Notes: generated from the letters alone by a model not told the origin. DNA of 64,000 nt from Meira nashicola (GCA_001600355.1 BCJU01000010.1:32459-96458), one strand, 5' to 3'; numbered from the stretch's first letter, positions 20,167 through 30,530 are shown. Numbers and translations are program-made.

Positions 20167-22200
20167 ATGTTAACAATTTCTCCCCATCAGTTCTTTCGTC
20201 ATTTCTCACATATGCGCTATAAAAGAAAAAAGCAAGAAAAGAAGAGCTGCGAACCTTGTCGACAACGTAAAAGCAAATGTGATTCTTCAACTCCTTGTTC
20301 TTCCTGCATTCTTCATTCGACGAAGGAAAGATGTCGTCCTACTACAAGCAGCCATCAATCTCACATAATAAACTCATTGACGCAGAGAGATGAGTCAATA
20401 GGTGAAAAGTCTATAAACACTATAAGCCCTCCTTCTATAATCGATCCAGAGCAAAGAGTGCACGGCCATATTCCTGACATACGAGATTCATTGAAGCAAA
20501 TCGATTTAAAGCTTAAAGCTTACGAAAATCTCGAAATTGATCAATCTCTACAAGATCTACCTCAACATGTTCAATGGAAAGAGGTGCATCATCTTTTTCC
20601 TATATTCAAAGATTTGGATATCATAATACAATACTTTATTTCGGATCTAGTTTGGATTTCGGCAAGTTTTGACATTATTACATTCCAAAGATCTTTTCAC
20701 AATTTGAACAAAAGTCAATCATCATCTAAATTATTTATTGCCCTCTTGTTTTTCGTTGTAGGAAATTCGCTATCTTTAGCAAAGCATAATGGAAAGATTA
20801 ACAAGCTCACAGTATCCCAAAGCCCAGAAGTTTTCATAAAACGAGGAGGAAAGGTTTTATTCTCAGACAACCCTTTTGAGGCTCACAAGCCAGATATGGC
20901 ATCTTTAGAAGCTCATATACTCTTATGCTATTATTTGTCCCGAGACGGTAGACCAGAAGCCCTTAGAAACCAAGTTGGCAAATTGATCATCGATTCCAAT
21001 TCTTGTCATTTATTTGACGAAACAAAGTGGGATACCACAAAACTTTCGCAAAGAGATATCGAATTACGCAGGCGAATGGTACATGATGTTAAATTGTTAG
21101 AAAGTAGATGCTCGTTTCATTTTTTACAACACTTTTTACCAAATTTGATTATCAACGTGAATGAGCCATCATATTACGATGTCGAATGCTTTGATCAAGT
21201 AGCCAACGATCTATATACATTCTCCCATGCAGCAGCAATTTCTTATCATAGAGCGAATACATATGTCATCCGAGGATCAAATACAGTGACAGAGAACGTT
21301 CTCAATTTTACCAGTATGACTTCAGAAGCACGTTACTCATTAGCAAAGGAAATCGTTGAGGATTTAGAACAATTACAGCAAATGGCATTTTCCCTTCTTG
21401 ATGATGAACATCAAACCGAAACCACATTTCAAAGATTGCTCATCCGTTCAGCCTTTCAACGACAGAAATGCGTGGTTCAACGGCAATTTTTATTCGATGC
21501 AAATGCACCGATGGAACTTCGAGCGGGAGCATTGAAAAGCGCTGAAATGATCACTGGCTTGATTAATGAAATCATTTCTATTCAAGAGGAAGGTAAAACT
21601 GCAATGTTCACATCCTGGTTTTCTTGCGATCTATTTTGTGCAATTTGTACTTTTGTACTCTTGATGCAACACAAAGATATCGGAGAGGATGGCTTGACCA
21701 AATTTATCTCTGATATATACGATTATTTCCATATCTTTAGCGAAACAGATCGGGTAGCAATGGCAAGCAAAGAAGTCATTTTAAATCTTCTCATCAATAG
21801 CAAAAGCATAATGAATAATGTCCATCTTTTCAGTGGCATACTAAGAAACGAACTGAATTCTTCTCTCAATAATGGTCACCAAATATTTTCATCAAACAAT
21901 GTGTCAAAAGATGATTTACCAGGCTTCAATCGTACAATTCCAGCGGGAGAGGTTAGGCACGTTCCACCATCTATCAATCTTATAGCTCAAGGCGCTTCGA
22001 CTTCTGAATTTGAAGAAGATCAAAACAGTCTTGAATTAAATTTAGACGATTCAAATAGTTTCCTTTCACATTTCCTGGATTATAACAATATTTTTACATC
22101 TATTGAGCAAGGTGATGGCGGAGCATTATTTGATCCTATGGATACATACTGGCATTTTCTCATTGATAATGACCCGAGCCTTCGTAATATCCTTCCGTAG
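20167..22200 (+). CDS. Zn2Cys6 fungal transcription factor
   Basis: A 677-aa regulator. The binuclear zinc cluster occupies residues 28-56, with cysteines at 28, 31, 38, 44, 47 and 56 and the basic loop RQRKSK between the second and third. A basic run (residues 18-26) precedes it. The central 130-500 region is helical and alpha-rich, as in the fungal-specific regulatory domain, and the last 130 residues are acidic and Asn/Ser-rich, a plausible activation region. It should act in the nucleus on CGG-type sites. Position at the head of GH35, GH93, GH51 and a sugar transporter suggests it is the cluster regulator; that is inference. An ATG 45 codons in would delete part of the cluster, so 20167 is favoured. 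Confidence 0.88.
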   Translation: MLTISPHQFFRHFSHMRYKRKKQEKKSCEPCRQRKSKCDSSTPCSSCILHSTKERCRPTTSSHQSHIINSLTQRDESIGEKSINTISPPSIIDPEQRVHGHIPDIRDSLKQIDLKLKAYENLEIDQSLQDLPQHVQWKEVHHLFPIFKDLDIIIQYFISDLVWISASFDIITFQRSFHNLNKSQSSSKLFIALLFFVVGNSLSLAKHNGKINKLTVSQSPEVFIKRGGKVLFSDNPFEAHKPDMASLEAHILLCYYLSRDGRPEALRNQVGKLIIDSNSCHLFDETKWDTTKLSQRDIELRRRMVHDVKLLESRCSFHFLQHFLPNLIINVNEPSYYDVECFDQVANDLYTFSHAAAISYHRANTYVIRGSNTVTENVLNFTSMTSEARYSLAKEIVEDLEQLQQMAFSLLDDEHQTETTFQRLLIRSAFQRQKCVVQRQFLFDANAPMELRAGALKSAEMITGLINEIISIQEEGKTAMFTSWFSCDLFCAICTFVLLMQHKDIGEDGLTKFISDIYDYFHIFSETDRVAMASKEVILNLLINSKSIMNNVHLFSGILRNELNSSLNNGHQIFSSNNVSKDDLPGFNRTIPAGEVRHVPPSINLIAQGASTSEFEEDQNSLELNLDDSNSFLSHFLDYNNIFTSIEQGDGGALFDPMDTYWHFLIDNDPSLRNILP

Positions 22201-22530
22201 GCGAAAGGCAATATAATAATGTAAAAGTACGAACATGGACACTATTTTAGTATTCTGTTGATTATAGATGTTCTCATTTTCGAGATATAGAGATATTGGA
22301 AGTCAAAATTAAGAAACAAATATTGTGACAGACTACTCTGCCTAGCTTCTCGCACCTTTCGCGAGTTTACATCGATGAATTCGGGAATCTATCTTAGTGG
22401 CTTTCTTGCGCGCGGTTGGCCATAGACGGAGATCTAGTGTCAAAATTCTCGTGTAAATGCATATCATACTCTTTCATCTTTCTCTATCACAACACTAATC
22501 GGCTTTAAATCAATCAAAATCATTATAATC
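22201..22530. other. Promoter region of the GH35 gene
   Basis: AT-rich; the last 80 bases are a pyrimidine-rich leader (CTCTTTCATCTTTCTC). No gene or repeat recognised. Confidence 0.5.
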
Positions 22531-24261
22531 ATGGCTGACAGCAGCTTCAAACTTCCACGTCTTGAGAGAGACATTAAAAGCGGACGTCAATTGTTAATGG
22601 TGAAGGATGAACCTTTCCTCTGTTTAGCTGGCGAATTACAAAATTCATCTTCTAGTAGCGCATCTTATATGGAAAATCAAATGGAAAATTTACGATCTAT
22701 GAATCTCAACACAATATTTATGGCAGTAAGCTGGGAACAAATTGAACCAATGGAAAATATATTTGATTTTGTTGAATTGAAGGAAAATATCTTATTGGCA
22801 AGAAAATATAACGTTAAGCTTGTGCTACTATGGTTTGGCAGTTATAAAAATGGAATGAGCACATACGTACCTTCTTGGGTGAAGAAAGACTCGAAGCGTT
22901 TCCCAAGATGTTCGATTCGTTGTCCAAATACCGATCAAGAGTATATTATAGAGACTTTAACACCTTTCGCAAAAGAGAATTGGATTGCAGATGCAAAAGC
23001 GTTTGCTAATTTGATGGCCTACGTTAAAGAAATTGATTCTGTAGAGAATACCGTTATTATGATTCAAGTGGAAAATGAACCAGGATTACTTGGAGATAGT
23101 CGAGATCGAAGCTTAAGAGCGCAGTCAAATTGGAATGATGGTATACCAAAAGTATTGCTTGAAAGATTGGCGAAAACAAGATTACATCCAATCCTTCTTT
23201 CACGTCTTCCTAATTTACCTAGAATCTTACAAAATGCCACCTCCTCCCCTCAATCTTATGGATGGATAGAAGTTTTCGGGAATCAAGCAGATGAAGCGTT
23301 TATGGCAGATGGATTTTCTCGATATGTAGAACAAGTTGCACTTTCAGGAAAAGCGGCTTATGCCCTTCCATTCTTTATGAATACCTGGCTAAGCTGTGAT
23401 GACGTAACATCTTTAGATTTAGAAGGTATTCCACTAAAGCATAATATGACAACTGCCGCAGGAGGTGGAAATAAACCCGGAGATTATCCTTCTGGAGGAT
23501 GTTGCCCACAAATGCTGAATATATGGCAAGAGAATGCGCCTTCACTTGATATATACTCTCCTGATATTTACTTGCACAACTTTCATTGGGTTTGCGAACA
23601 ATATGCAGGCCAAAAGAATACAACACAAACTACATTAATCATTCCTGAAATGAGAAGGGACGAATATGGTGCAAGACGTTTGATGTTGGCATATGGAAAT
23701 TATGATTGTCTTGCTGCAAGTCCGTTTGGGATTGATACAATGAAAGCGATTGAAGCACCTTTTACGCGTATTTTCAATCTATTAGAAAAAGTAAAGATAC
23801 CTTTATTAAAAGCAAAACCTGGTTTGGAGACGTTTGGATTTTGCTTTGATGAAATTGATCGATCTCATTCGACAATCGATGAAGAAAGAATAAAGATTAT
23901 GGGTGAATGGAAGTTAACAATCAAACGCGCACATGTGTTTGGAGTTCCTGGTCCAGGCTGTGGTATAGTGATTCAAGAAGCAGAAGATAAGTTTTTGTGC
24001 ATCGGATGGGGATATAGCGTTTATTTCTCTCACGAGAACAAAACATTCACCGGTATTTTAAGAGCGATTGAATTGAATTATATAAACACTAAAAATGGCA
24101 AAGGAACCCTAGCAAATGGAAGATTATTAAATGGGGACGAAACGCGAAGTGGTACTTGTCTTAACATGCCAAACGAATTTCCGGATGAAGGTGGATTTCC
24201 GATCCCTATCACTATTCCCGCTGGCACAGCAATTGCCATTTGTCAGCCGTACGCTTTTTAA
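22531..24261 (+). CDS. GH35-type beta-galactosidase with DUF5597-like C-terminus, no signal peptide
   Basis: A 576-aa protein. The N-terminal TIM barrel has the GH35/clan-A pattern: FLCLAGELQNSS near the start, NLNTIFMAVSWEQIEP (59-73), IQVENEPG with the presumed acid/base E183, and TLIIPEMRRDE with the presumed nucleophile E373. The C-terminal third resembles the DUF5597 beta-domain seen in a mostly bacterial subgroup. It would remove terminal galactose from beta-galactosides. There is no signal peptide, so action is probably cytosolic, on imported oligosaccharides. It shares its 3' end, 10 bp apart, with the convergent GH93 gene. The bacterial-like architecture could mean horizontal transfer. 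Family confidence is good; substrate is inferred from context. Confidence 0.8.
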   Translation: MADSSFKLPRLERDIKSGRQLLMVKDEPFLCLAGELQNSSSSSASYMENQMENLRSMNLNTIFMAVSWEQIEPMENIFDFVELKENILLARKYNVKLVLLWFGSYKNGMSTYVPSWVKKDSKRFPRCSIRCPNTDQEYIIETLTPFAKENWIADAKAFANLMAYVKEIDSVENTVIMIQVENEPGLLGDSRDRSLRAQSNWNDGIPKVLLERLAKTRLHPILLSRLPNLPRILQNATSSPQSYGWIEVFGNQADEAFMADGFSRYVEQVALSGKAAYALPFFMNTWLSCDDVTSLDLEGIPLKHNMTTAAGGGNKPGDYPSGGCCPQMLNIWQENAPSLDIYSPDIYLHNFHWVCEQYAGQKNTTQTTLIIPEMRRDEYGARRLMLAYGNYDCLAASPFGIDTMKAIEAPFTRIFNLLEKVKIPLLKAKPGLETFGFCFDEIDRSHSTIDEERIKIMGEWKLTIKRAHVFGVPGPGCGIVIQEAEDKFLCIGWGYSVYFSHENKTFTGILRAIELNYINTKNGKGTLANGRLLNGDETRSGTCLNMPNEFPDEGGFPIPITIPAGTAIAICQPYAF

Positions 24262-24271
24262 TAAAGTAACC

Positions 24272-25417
24272 TTAGGAACAATAATTGCATCCGTTAACAT
24301 CTCTAGCATGAAGACTGACGATATTGTTGTTCCCGTTCAAAGCTCCACCTCCAACAATTACAATATCTTTCGGATTAAAACCAACAGCAAGAGATCTTGA
24401 ATATTGACCAGGAGAAGAAGTTGAAATTCTAGTCCATGCATTAGGATTACCATTCTGTTTATTAACATAAAGAGAGCCGTCACTGTACGCATTTGTTACT
24501 ACTGTTCCATTTGTAGTCTTTACGCCTGATGATCCAGATTGAGCTCCAACTGGCGTCCAAATTGTAAAAGGTGAAGAACTAGGTGCTGTTCCATCTTTTG
24601 CAATCAATTGAGTAGAAGCTAAATTATTCCAACGAGTAGGATCATTGCTTATTTTGTAATATACATCACAATTCTTTGTACCACAATATTCAAATGTCAT
24701 TATATAATTACCATTTCCCATTTGTGCAATTGTTGCCATTCCTGGTCTTGCATTATAATCTGAATCAGTTACATCATCAACCACATTTGACCATGTTTTA
24801 AGATCGGTTGTAGATTGATGTACTAACTTTTGACCATACTTTGTATCACGTTGATCGGAGTAAAAGCAATGTAGTTGATTATTATAAACCATCAAAAATG
24901 GTTCCCAAACTGGTGTTTTTCCATTTGTAGGATCAGCTTCTCCACCTTTAGCGATATTGGATAAAAATTTCCACGTTGAACCTTTATCGGTAGAAATATA
25001 TAAATCAATCTTTGTAGCAGAAAGATCTTCAGGAATAGAGTTACCAGCTAACAGGATTGAACCGGCTTTATATCCTGCAAAATCTTGCTTTAATTCGTAA
25101 AGGATTGGCTGATAACGCAAACCCCAACCATTAACTTGATCAGTTACGTTACTCAAAGGTGACCAACTTTGACCGTGATTAGTTGATCGAAAGATAGGAA
25201 ACCATGTCACTCCTCTAGAATAATTTTCCCAAGTTGACAGAAGTGTTCCGGATGCATCATTGACAGTGAGCATAAGTGAACGAGCATAGAGGGTACGTGG
25301 AACCTCATACGAAGATGGAGGAGTAAAGATTGTGGTGGAAAAATCTCTTTTAAGTATGGATGCTACCGAAGAAGAAGCGCAAGCAATGGCCAGAATTGAA
25401 AGATAAAGAAATTTCAT
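24272..25417 (-). CDS. Secreted GH93 exo-alpha-1,5-L-arabinanase
   Basis: About 381 aa starting at the ATG at 25417; an in-frame ATG ten codons upstream (25447) would put hydrophilic residues before the signal peptide. Residues 1-18 are the signal peptide, followed by a KR site that may mark a short propeptide. The rest is a six-bladed propeller of GH93 type: YARSLMLTV, TLLSTWENYS, a sialidase-like Asp-box (STNHGQSW), WGLRYQPILYEL, GSILLAGNSIP, STDKGSTWKF, TPVWEPFL and FYSDQRD. GH93 enzymes release arabinobiose from the non-reducing end of linear arabinan outside the cell. It stands between GH35 and GH51 genes, making a coherent arabinan set. No intron, no missing block. Confidence 0.88.
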   Translation of the reverse strand: MKFLYLSILAIACASSSVASILKRDFSTTIFTPPSSYEVPRTLYARSLMLTVNDASGTLLSTWENYSRGVTWFPIFRSTNHGQSWSPLSNVTDQVNGWGLRYQPILYELKQDFAGYKAGSILLAGNSIPEDLSATKIDLYISTDKGSTWKFLSNIAKGGEADPTNGKTPVWEPFLMVYNNQLHCFYSDQRDTKYGQKLVHQSTTDLKTWSNVVDDVTDSDYNARPGMATIAQMGNGNYIMTFEYCGTKNCDVYYKISNDPTRWNNLASTQLIAKDGTAPSSSPFTIWTPVGAQSGSSGVKTTNGTVVTNAYSDGSLYVNKQNGNPNAWTRISTSSPGQYSRSLAVGFNPKDIVIVGGGALNGNNNIVSLHARDVNGCNYCS

Positions 25418-26053
25418 GGCGAACTTTGAAGATATGGGAAAGTACAATGAAATTTCGATGAATGATATATGATCACCTTCTTATACATTTCTCAGATCTG
25501 AATTCTATCGTTATCCTGTGGGGATCCCCGCATTTCCAAGAACAATATACGACCCCGCAGATTACTATAAAGCAAGGAGCATCATATGTTGCTGCAAGAA
25601 TCTTCGTCGAATTAAAGTGGAAATATAAAGTGCAGAGCATATGTATGTGTCTGCACGAGATAGCCGAAAGCTTAAAATGTTCACTAGATCTCCGGGATTA
25701 TATCGTACGAAATATCTTCTACGCGTTCCTGGAAGACGCGTAAATCTCGGTAATCTTGAGAGCGTTTGCATATTACCCCACTTCCTCTCCTAAGAAGCCT
25801 TGGGGGGGTTAAGGTACATCCTATCAATTTAGAACATGTAGCAAATGCACTTTAAGCGAGAATTAGCTTATCCCATACTTTATTATACTACAATAAATGC
25901 AAGGAACTAAATCTAAATTCTTCACAAAAAAGAACAATATGTTTCAGGTCATGTGGAAGGAAAGACGGAGCCGCGTTCTGATTTGCTAAGAAGATCTATT
26001 TTAATAACTCAACTATTTTTTACTCCTGAATATCATCACAATTCACTTTTATC
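25418..26053. other. Divergent promoter of GH93 and GH51
   Basis: Shared upstream region of the two arabinan genes. It contains a G7 run near 25801-25808 and short unsupported frames. A shared binding site for the neighbouring Zn2Cys6 factor could lie here; no convincing inverted CGG pair was picked out by eye. Confidence 0.5.
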
Positions 26054-27874
26054 ATGCATCCATTCACCCACTCAGAAGGACTTTCACAGCGTGCACTTCA
26101 CATTCATCCATTTCAAATTGCTGTGGAAACTAGCAGACCAGTTTCAGGAAGTTTGACAAAAGAACAAAAAGATTTGGCAAGTGGTGTAAAAGATTCAAAT
26201 CTTAAACAATTGATCCCTGAAAATGCAGCCTTTGTTTCTAAAAAGCTTTATTCTGGCTTTTTGGAGCATGTTGGTAGATGCATTTATGGTGGAATTGTGA
26301 ATGATCCGGAGCAAACTTGTTCGGATGATTTGCTACTTCCTCTATCCAACACTTCAGTGCAATGGCATAAAGATCGTTTAAAGGTACGAAAAGATGTTTT
26401 TGAAGAACTTTCAATTGAACTTGGAATTGAAGCAAAAGAATGGAATACACTTTCAAAAGATCAACAAGCATTACGTCCTTTACTTCGTTGGCCAGGCGGG
26501 AATTATGTAAGCAATTATCATTGGCAAGATGGCATTGGTCCTATAAACAAACGTCCACAACGAATCGAATTAGCATGGCATGGAACAGAGAGTAATATAT
26601 TCGGAACTGATGAATATGTTGATTATTGTAGAAAGTTAGGAGTTGAGCCTTATATTTGTTTGAATATGGGCACTGGAACTATGGAAGAAGCTTTAGCATG
26701 GTTGGAATATTGTAATGGAACAGGAAATACTTTTTGGGCTAATTTACGTAGAGCAAATACTGGCAAAGAAGAGCCTCATAATGTTCAATATTGGGGTTTA
26801 GGGAATGAGCTTTGGGGAGAATGGCAAGTAGGCAGAATGAATGCAATTGAATATACACGTACAGCTCAAAGATGGGCACATGCACTTAAATTAGTCGATC
26901 CTACTATCAAACTTGTTTCTTGTGGAAAAGAAGGAGGATGTGAATGGGATTGGACTGTTTTACAAGGCTTGACGGGTTTGGTAGATTTGCATTCGATACA
27001 TTATTATACAATGCTTGGTCATCAAAACCATATTCGATCTGATGAGAAAGGTGATATTGGTTCATATGAGAAGAATGTCTTTGGAGCAGCAGCAGCAGAA
27101 CAATATATCACAACATGCGTAAAATTAATCGATATGGCTCAAATGGAAGCATACAATGCTAAACCAATGGAAAAACTTCGGGATATGGTGAATAAAACGT
27201 ATCCTGCTCCTATTGGAATTTGTATGGACGAATGGAATGTATGGGATGATCGTAAAGCAACTCCACAACGTGGCTTGGAGCAAGTATACGATTATACAGA
27301 TATGTTGGGTACAGTTGCATGGCTTCATGTTTTGGTAAGAAATACGGCAAGAATGCCCATTGCTTGCTTAGCACAAAGTGTCAATGTTCTTTCGCCTCTT
27401 TTAACAAACCTCACTTCTACGTTACGGCAAGGTACATTTTATCCTGTCAGCTTGTTCGCCAAATATATGTCTGATGGATTTTTATTACAATTACCTTCGT
27501 TGCCAGACGTTTATACTGGATTGACTTTTCCAGTTTGGTCACATGAAATTGCTCGACCAGCATATGTGGATGTTGTAGCAATCCTTTTACCATATAAAGG
27601 CGCAATTCATCTTAGTATCCTTAATCGACATCCAACAGCAACTTGGCAGGCGCCCTTACGAATTCTTACGGAAGAATTTAAAGTTGAACAAGTTGAAATT
27701 CATTCAATTTTTAACAAAGATCTCCGAGCTACGAACACGTTTGAAAAACCAGAAACTATCATTCCAAAACGACAAACTATCGATGCACAAACATGGCATG
27801 ATTCTAAAGGATTGATTCCTGTCAAGCCACATTCATGGTCTTTGGTACTTTTACGTGGTGAGCTAGCAAGTTAA
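26054..27874 (+). CDS. GH51 alpha-L-arabinofuranosidase, intracellular type
   Basis: A 606-aa protein with the whole intracellular-type GH51 signature: FLEHVGRCIYGGI (70-81), LLRWPGGNYVSNYHWQDGIGP (143-163), WGLGNELWGEWQVG with acid/base E252 and GICMDEWNVWDD with nucleophile E393, then the C-terminal beta-domain. It removes terminal alpha-L-arabinofuranosyl groups from arabino-oligosaccharides. There is no signal peptide, matching the cytosolic subgroup. That implies arabinobiose released by the secreted GH93 must be imported first. The MFS sugar transporter gene 700 bp downstream on the same strand is the natural candidate. The ATG at 26054 lies just before the first conserved strand. Confidence 0.92.
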   Translation: MHPFTHSEGLSQRALHIHPFQIAVETSRPVSGSLTKEQKDLASGVKDSNLKQLIPENAAFVSKKLYSGFLEHVGRCIYGGIVNDPEQTCSDDLLLPLSNTSVQWHKDRLKVRKDVFEELSIELGIEAKEWNTLSKDQQALRPLLRWPGGNYVSNYHWQDGIGPINKRPQRIELAWHGTESNIFGTDEYVDYCRKLGVEPYICLNMGTGTMEEALAWLEYCNGTGNTFWANLRRANTGKEEPHNVQYWGLGNELWGEWQVGRMNAIEYTRTAQRWAHALKLVDPTIKLVSCGKEGGCEWDWTVLQGLTGLVDLHSIHYYTMLGHQNHIRSDEKGDIGSYEKNVFGAAAAEQYITTCVKLIDMAQMEAYNAKPMEKLRDMVNKTYPAPIGICMDEWNVWDDRKATPQRGLEQVYDYTDMLGTVAWLHVLVRNTARMPIACLAQSVNVLSPLLTNLTSTLRQGTFYPVSLFAKYMSDGFLLQLPSLPDVYTGLTFPVWSHEIARPAYVDVVAILLPYKGAIHLSILNRHPTATWQAPLRILTEEFKVEQVEIHSIFNKDLRATNTFEKPETIIPKRQTIDAQTWHDSKGLIPVKPHSWSLVLLRGELAS

Positions 27875-28580
27875 CAATCTGACATCTACAAATATCCTAA
27901 ATTGGCGTATGTACATATTTACACATCTTTATTATATATTTTTATTCTCACGCTTATTTAACATTAACATTTTTCTAGGCTGAGCGCTTAATCAGTAATA
28001 AACAACCATTACCCATTATACCGAGCTTGAAGTTATATCTTGAGATTCCCGAAAAGGTTACCCAAGGAGCTGCAAGCGGAAAAAGCGGGAAGATTTCGGT
28101 AATCTCTTGATTTGCAAAGCATTTTATCTTGGCGCATAGCGCGGAGTATTGATACATCGGAAATCTCTATGTAGCTGCTCTGAATTGAATGCTGCAAGCC
28201 GAAAAAAGCGGGAGATGTATGTTGAGTATCACAACTGCAGTATGCAATAGATTGCCGGGAATAATGACTCGCTCACTAAATTGATTAATTGATACACTCT
28301 ATCAAAATTATCAATTCAATATTATATGTAAGGGCTCAGGGACGCCGCCCTGAATTTCACTAAATACTACTCGTGTGCAGCTAAGTCAATTTAAGCCACA
28401 ATTAATCAATTAATCTGTTGCGATTTTTGTTTTAGCATTCTTCCATTCTCCGAGGTAAAAGTGGGGTTGCGGAGCCCCAGATTGTAAGCAAAAAAAAAAC
28501 GTTTAAAAGGTAATGGTTCTAACATTTGAAGTACACCTCCTACTCTCCCATCTATACTCCTCCTCCTGAACAATAACAAC
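27875..28580. other. Intergenic with a 22-bp direct repeat
   Basis: Upstream region of the sugar transporter. Two near-identical copies of GCTGCAAGCSGAAAAAGCGGGA lie at 28069-28090 and 28191-28213, and a GCGCATAGCGC patch at 28133. Short frames here are unsupported. Confidence 0.55.
28069..28213. repeat. Pair of 22-bp direct repeats
   Basis: Copies at 28069-28090 and 28191-28213 differ by one substitution and one extra A. They lie 370-510 bp upstream of the sugar transporter ATG and could be regulatory sites or remnants of a small insertion. Confidence 0.5.
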
Positions 28581-30176
28581 ATGACCCTCCATCCAAAATT
28601 ATACACCTTTCTGTGCGGCTGTTTTGCTGCCTTTGGATCATTCACTTATGGTTATGATTTAGGTGTTATTGCCGGTGTATTGGAATCACCTGACTTTCTT
28701 CGTGTGACAAATTTGGAAAATAAAGATGATGCAACTGCGAATTATCTTGGATTTATTGCAAGTAGTATGGTTTTAGGAGCATTTGTTGCTTGTTTGCCAA
28801 CATCAATCATTGCTGATAAATTAAGTCGTAGAACGGCAATCGTGATTTCTGCTGGTATTTTTATTTTTGGTGCAATCTTGCAAGCTGCTGCTCAAAATCG
28901 TGAAATGATGATGGCAGGACGTTTTATAACTGGTTTAGGTATTGGTGGATTAACAATGCTTGCTCCTTTATACCAATCAGAAATCGCTCATCCTTCAATG
29001 CGTGGTTCACTTACAACATTACAACAATTATTTTTAGGAATTGGAGCATTTATTGCAAGTTTAAGTAATTATGGTTTACTTAAACATCATTTAGGAACAG
29101 CATTCCAATGGAGATTCGCTTTAGCATTGCAAATCGCTCCTGCAATCCCTTTGGTGACTTGTATGTTCTTCCTTCCAGAATCTCCAAGATGGTTAATGCT
29201 TAAAGGTAGAAAAGAAGAAGCACAACAAACGTTAGCAAGATTACATGCAAGAAATGAAATACAAAATCCATTTGTACTTTCACAAATGACAGAACTAGAA
29301 GCAGCAGTTCAACGTGATCAAGAAGCAGAAAGAAAGCATGGTGGTTGGACTTCTTTATTCACAAACCGACAAACGTTTAGAAAAGTTTTACTTGGAATCA
29401 TCTTACAATTTAGCGTTCAAATGACTGGTGTTTCTGCAATTCAATATTTCTCACCTACAATTTTCAGCGTTTTCGGATTTAGCGTAGAGAGATCATTACT
29501 ATTCAACAGTATTGCAAACGTTTTCGCTTTGGTGGGTGAATTTTGTGCTGTTTTATTTGTAGATCGGGTGGGAAGGAGAATTCCTTTAATCGGTTGCAAT
29601 TTAGGTTCTGGTATAACATTTATCATTGGAACTGCTCTAATGGCAATTTATCCTGCTACTGATGCAAAGAATAATAAAGGAGCTGCTTATGCATTCGTTG
29701 TAATGACTTGGCTATTCCAATGGTTCTTCTCTTTCGGTATCGGTCCACTTTCTTGGACTTATCCGGTAGAAATTTTCAGTACAGGAATGCGTGCACGTGG
29801 TACGGCGGTAACGACTATGGCTTCTTACCTCAGTAACTTTATGATTGGTCAAGTTTCTCCTATTGCATTAAAAAACGTTGGTTGGCGTTATTATTTGGTT
29901 TTCGCAATTTGTGGCTTCACAAATGCACTCACAATCTTTCTCTTTTTCCCTGAAACAAAAGGTCGTACTCTTGAAGAAATGGATTTGTACATGGAAGAAA
30001 TGCCTTGGATCGTTGTTGGAAAATCAAAAGCACTTGCAATTTCGACAAAAGAACGTGAAGCTCAATTACAAGTCGGTATCGTACATGACGGTAAAGGTGG
30101 TGAAGTTATATATGACGATGCTGCTGCCGTAGAGAAGAAGGAAGGAGATGTAGAAATTGTCTCATTGGAGAAATAA
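28581..30176 (+). CDS. MFS sugar:H+ symporter (SP family)
   Basis: A 531-aa sugar porter with twelve helices. Family signatures are GYDLGVIAGVL in helix 1, ADKLSRRTAI in loop 2-3, GRFITGLGIGG in helix 4, PESPRWLM after helix 6, VDRVGRRIPL in loop 8-9 and FFPETKGRTLEEMD after helix 12. It imports sugars across the plasma membrane. Its position as last gene of the arabinan group, with cytosolic GH51 and GH35 enzymes, suggests L-arabinose, arabinobiose or galactosyl oligosaccharides as substrate; residues deciding this cannot be read by eye. The C-terminal 60 residues are hydrophilic. No intron. Confidence 0.9.
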   Translation: MTLHPKLYTFLCGCFAAFGSFTYGYDLGVIAGVLESPDFLRVTNLENKDDATANYLGFIASSMVLGAFVACLPTSIIADKLSRRTAIVISAGIFIFGAILQAAAQNREMMMAGRFITGLGIGGLTMLAPLYQSEIAHPSMRGSLTTLQQLFLGIGAFIASLSNYGLLKHHLGTAFQWRFALALQIAPAIPLVTCMFFLPESPRWLMLKGRKEEAQQTLARLHARNEIQNPFVLSQMTELEAAVQRDQEAERKHGGWTSLFTNRQTFRKVLLGIILQFSVQMTGVSAIQYFSPTIFSVFGFSVERSLLFNSIANVFALVGEFCAVLFVDRVGRRIPLIGCNLGSGITFIIGTALMAIYPATDAKNNKGAAYAFVVMTWLFQWFFSFGIGPLSWTYPVEIFSTGMRARGTAVTTMASYLSNFMIGQVSPIALKNVGWRYYLVFAICGFTNALTIFLFFPETKGRTLEEMDLYMEEMPWIVVGKSKALAISTKEREAQLQVGIVHDGKGGEVIYDDAAAVEKKEGDVEIVSLEK

Positions 30177-30530
30177 TGTTTTTAATAATTAGCAGGTACT
30201 TGAGGATTTTATAAATAGGCTTATTTCGTTGCATTTTTCGTTTCATGGTAGTGGAATATAGTTGAAATAATGCTTTCATAATCATTATGGACCTAGAGTT
30301 GAATGGATTTTTATATCTGAATACATGATAAGTAGAACAACAATCATATCCTTATTCTGAATTATTGGTTGTTAAGGAAGACTGTATACACGTATCATTC
30401 AGGTTGTTGATGTACTGCTAGCATAGTATATCTTTAACTATAAGTAACCTATATAGAAATCTAAAAAGACGCTTAATGAGACAAAAAGTGCTTTGCGTCA
30501 TAAAATGGTGAGATGTCCATAATGTTCTTA
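30177..30530. other. Intergenic between convergent genes
   Basis: AT-rich 3' flanks of the sugar transporter and of the small membrane protein gene. Nothing recognised. Confidence 0.55.

Noticed and set aside
25801..25808. Run of seven G considered as a telomere or G-quadruplex relic
   Set aside because: Single short run without repeats of TTAGGG around it.
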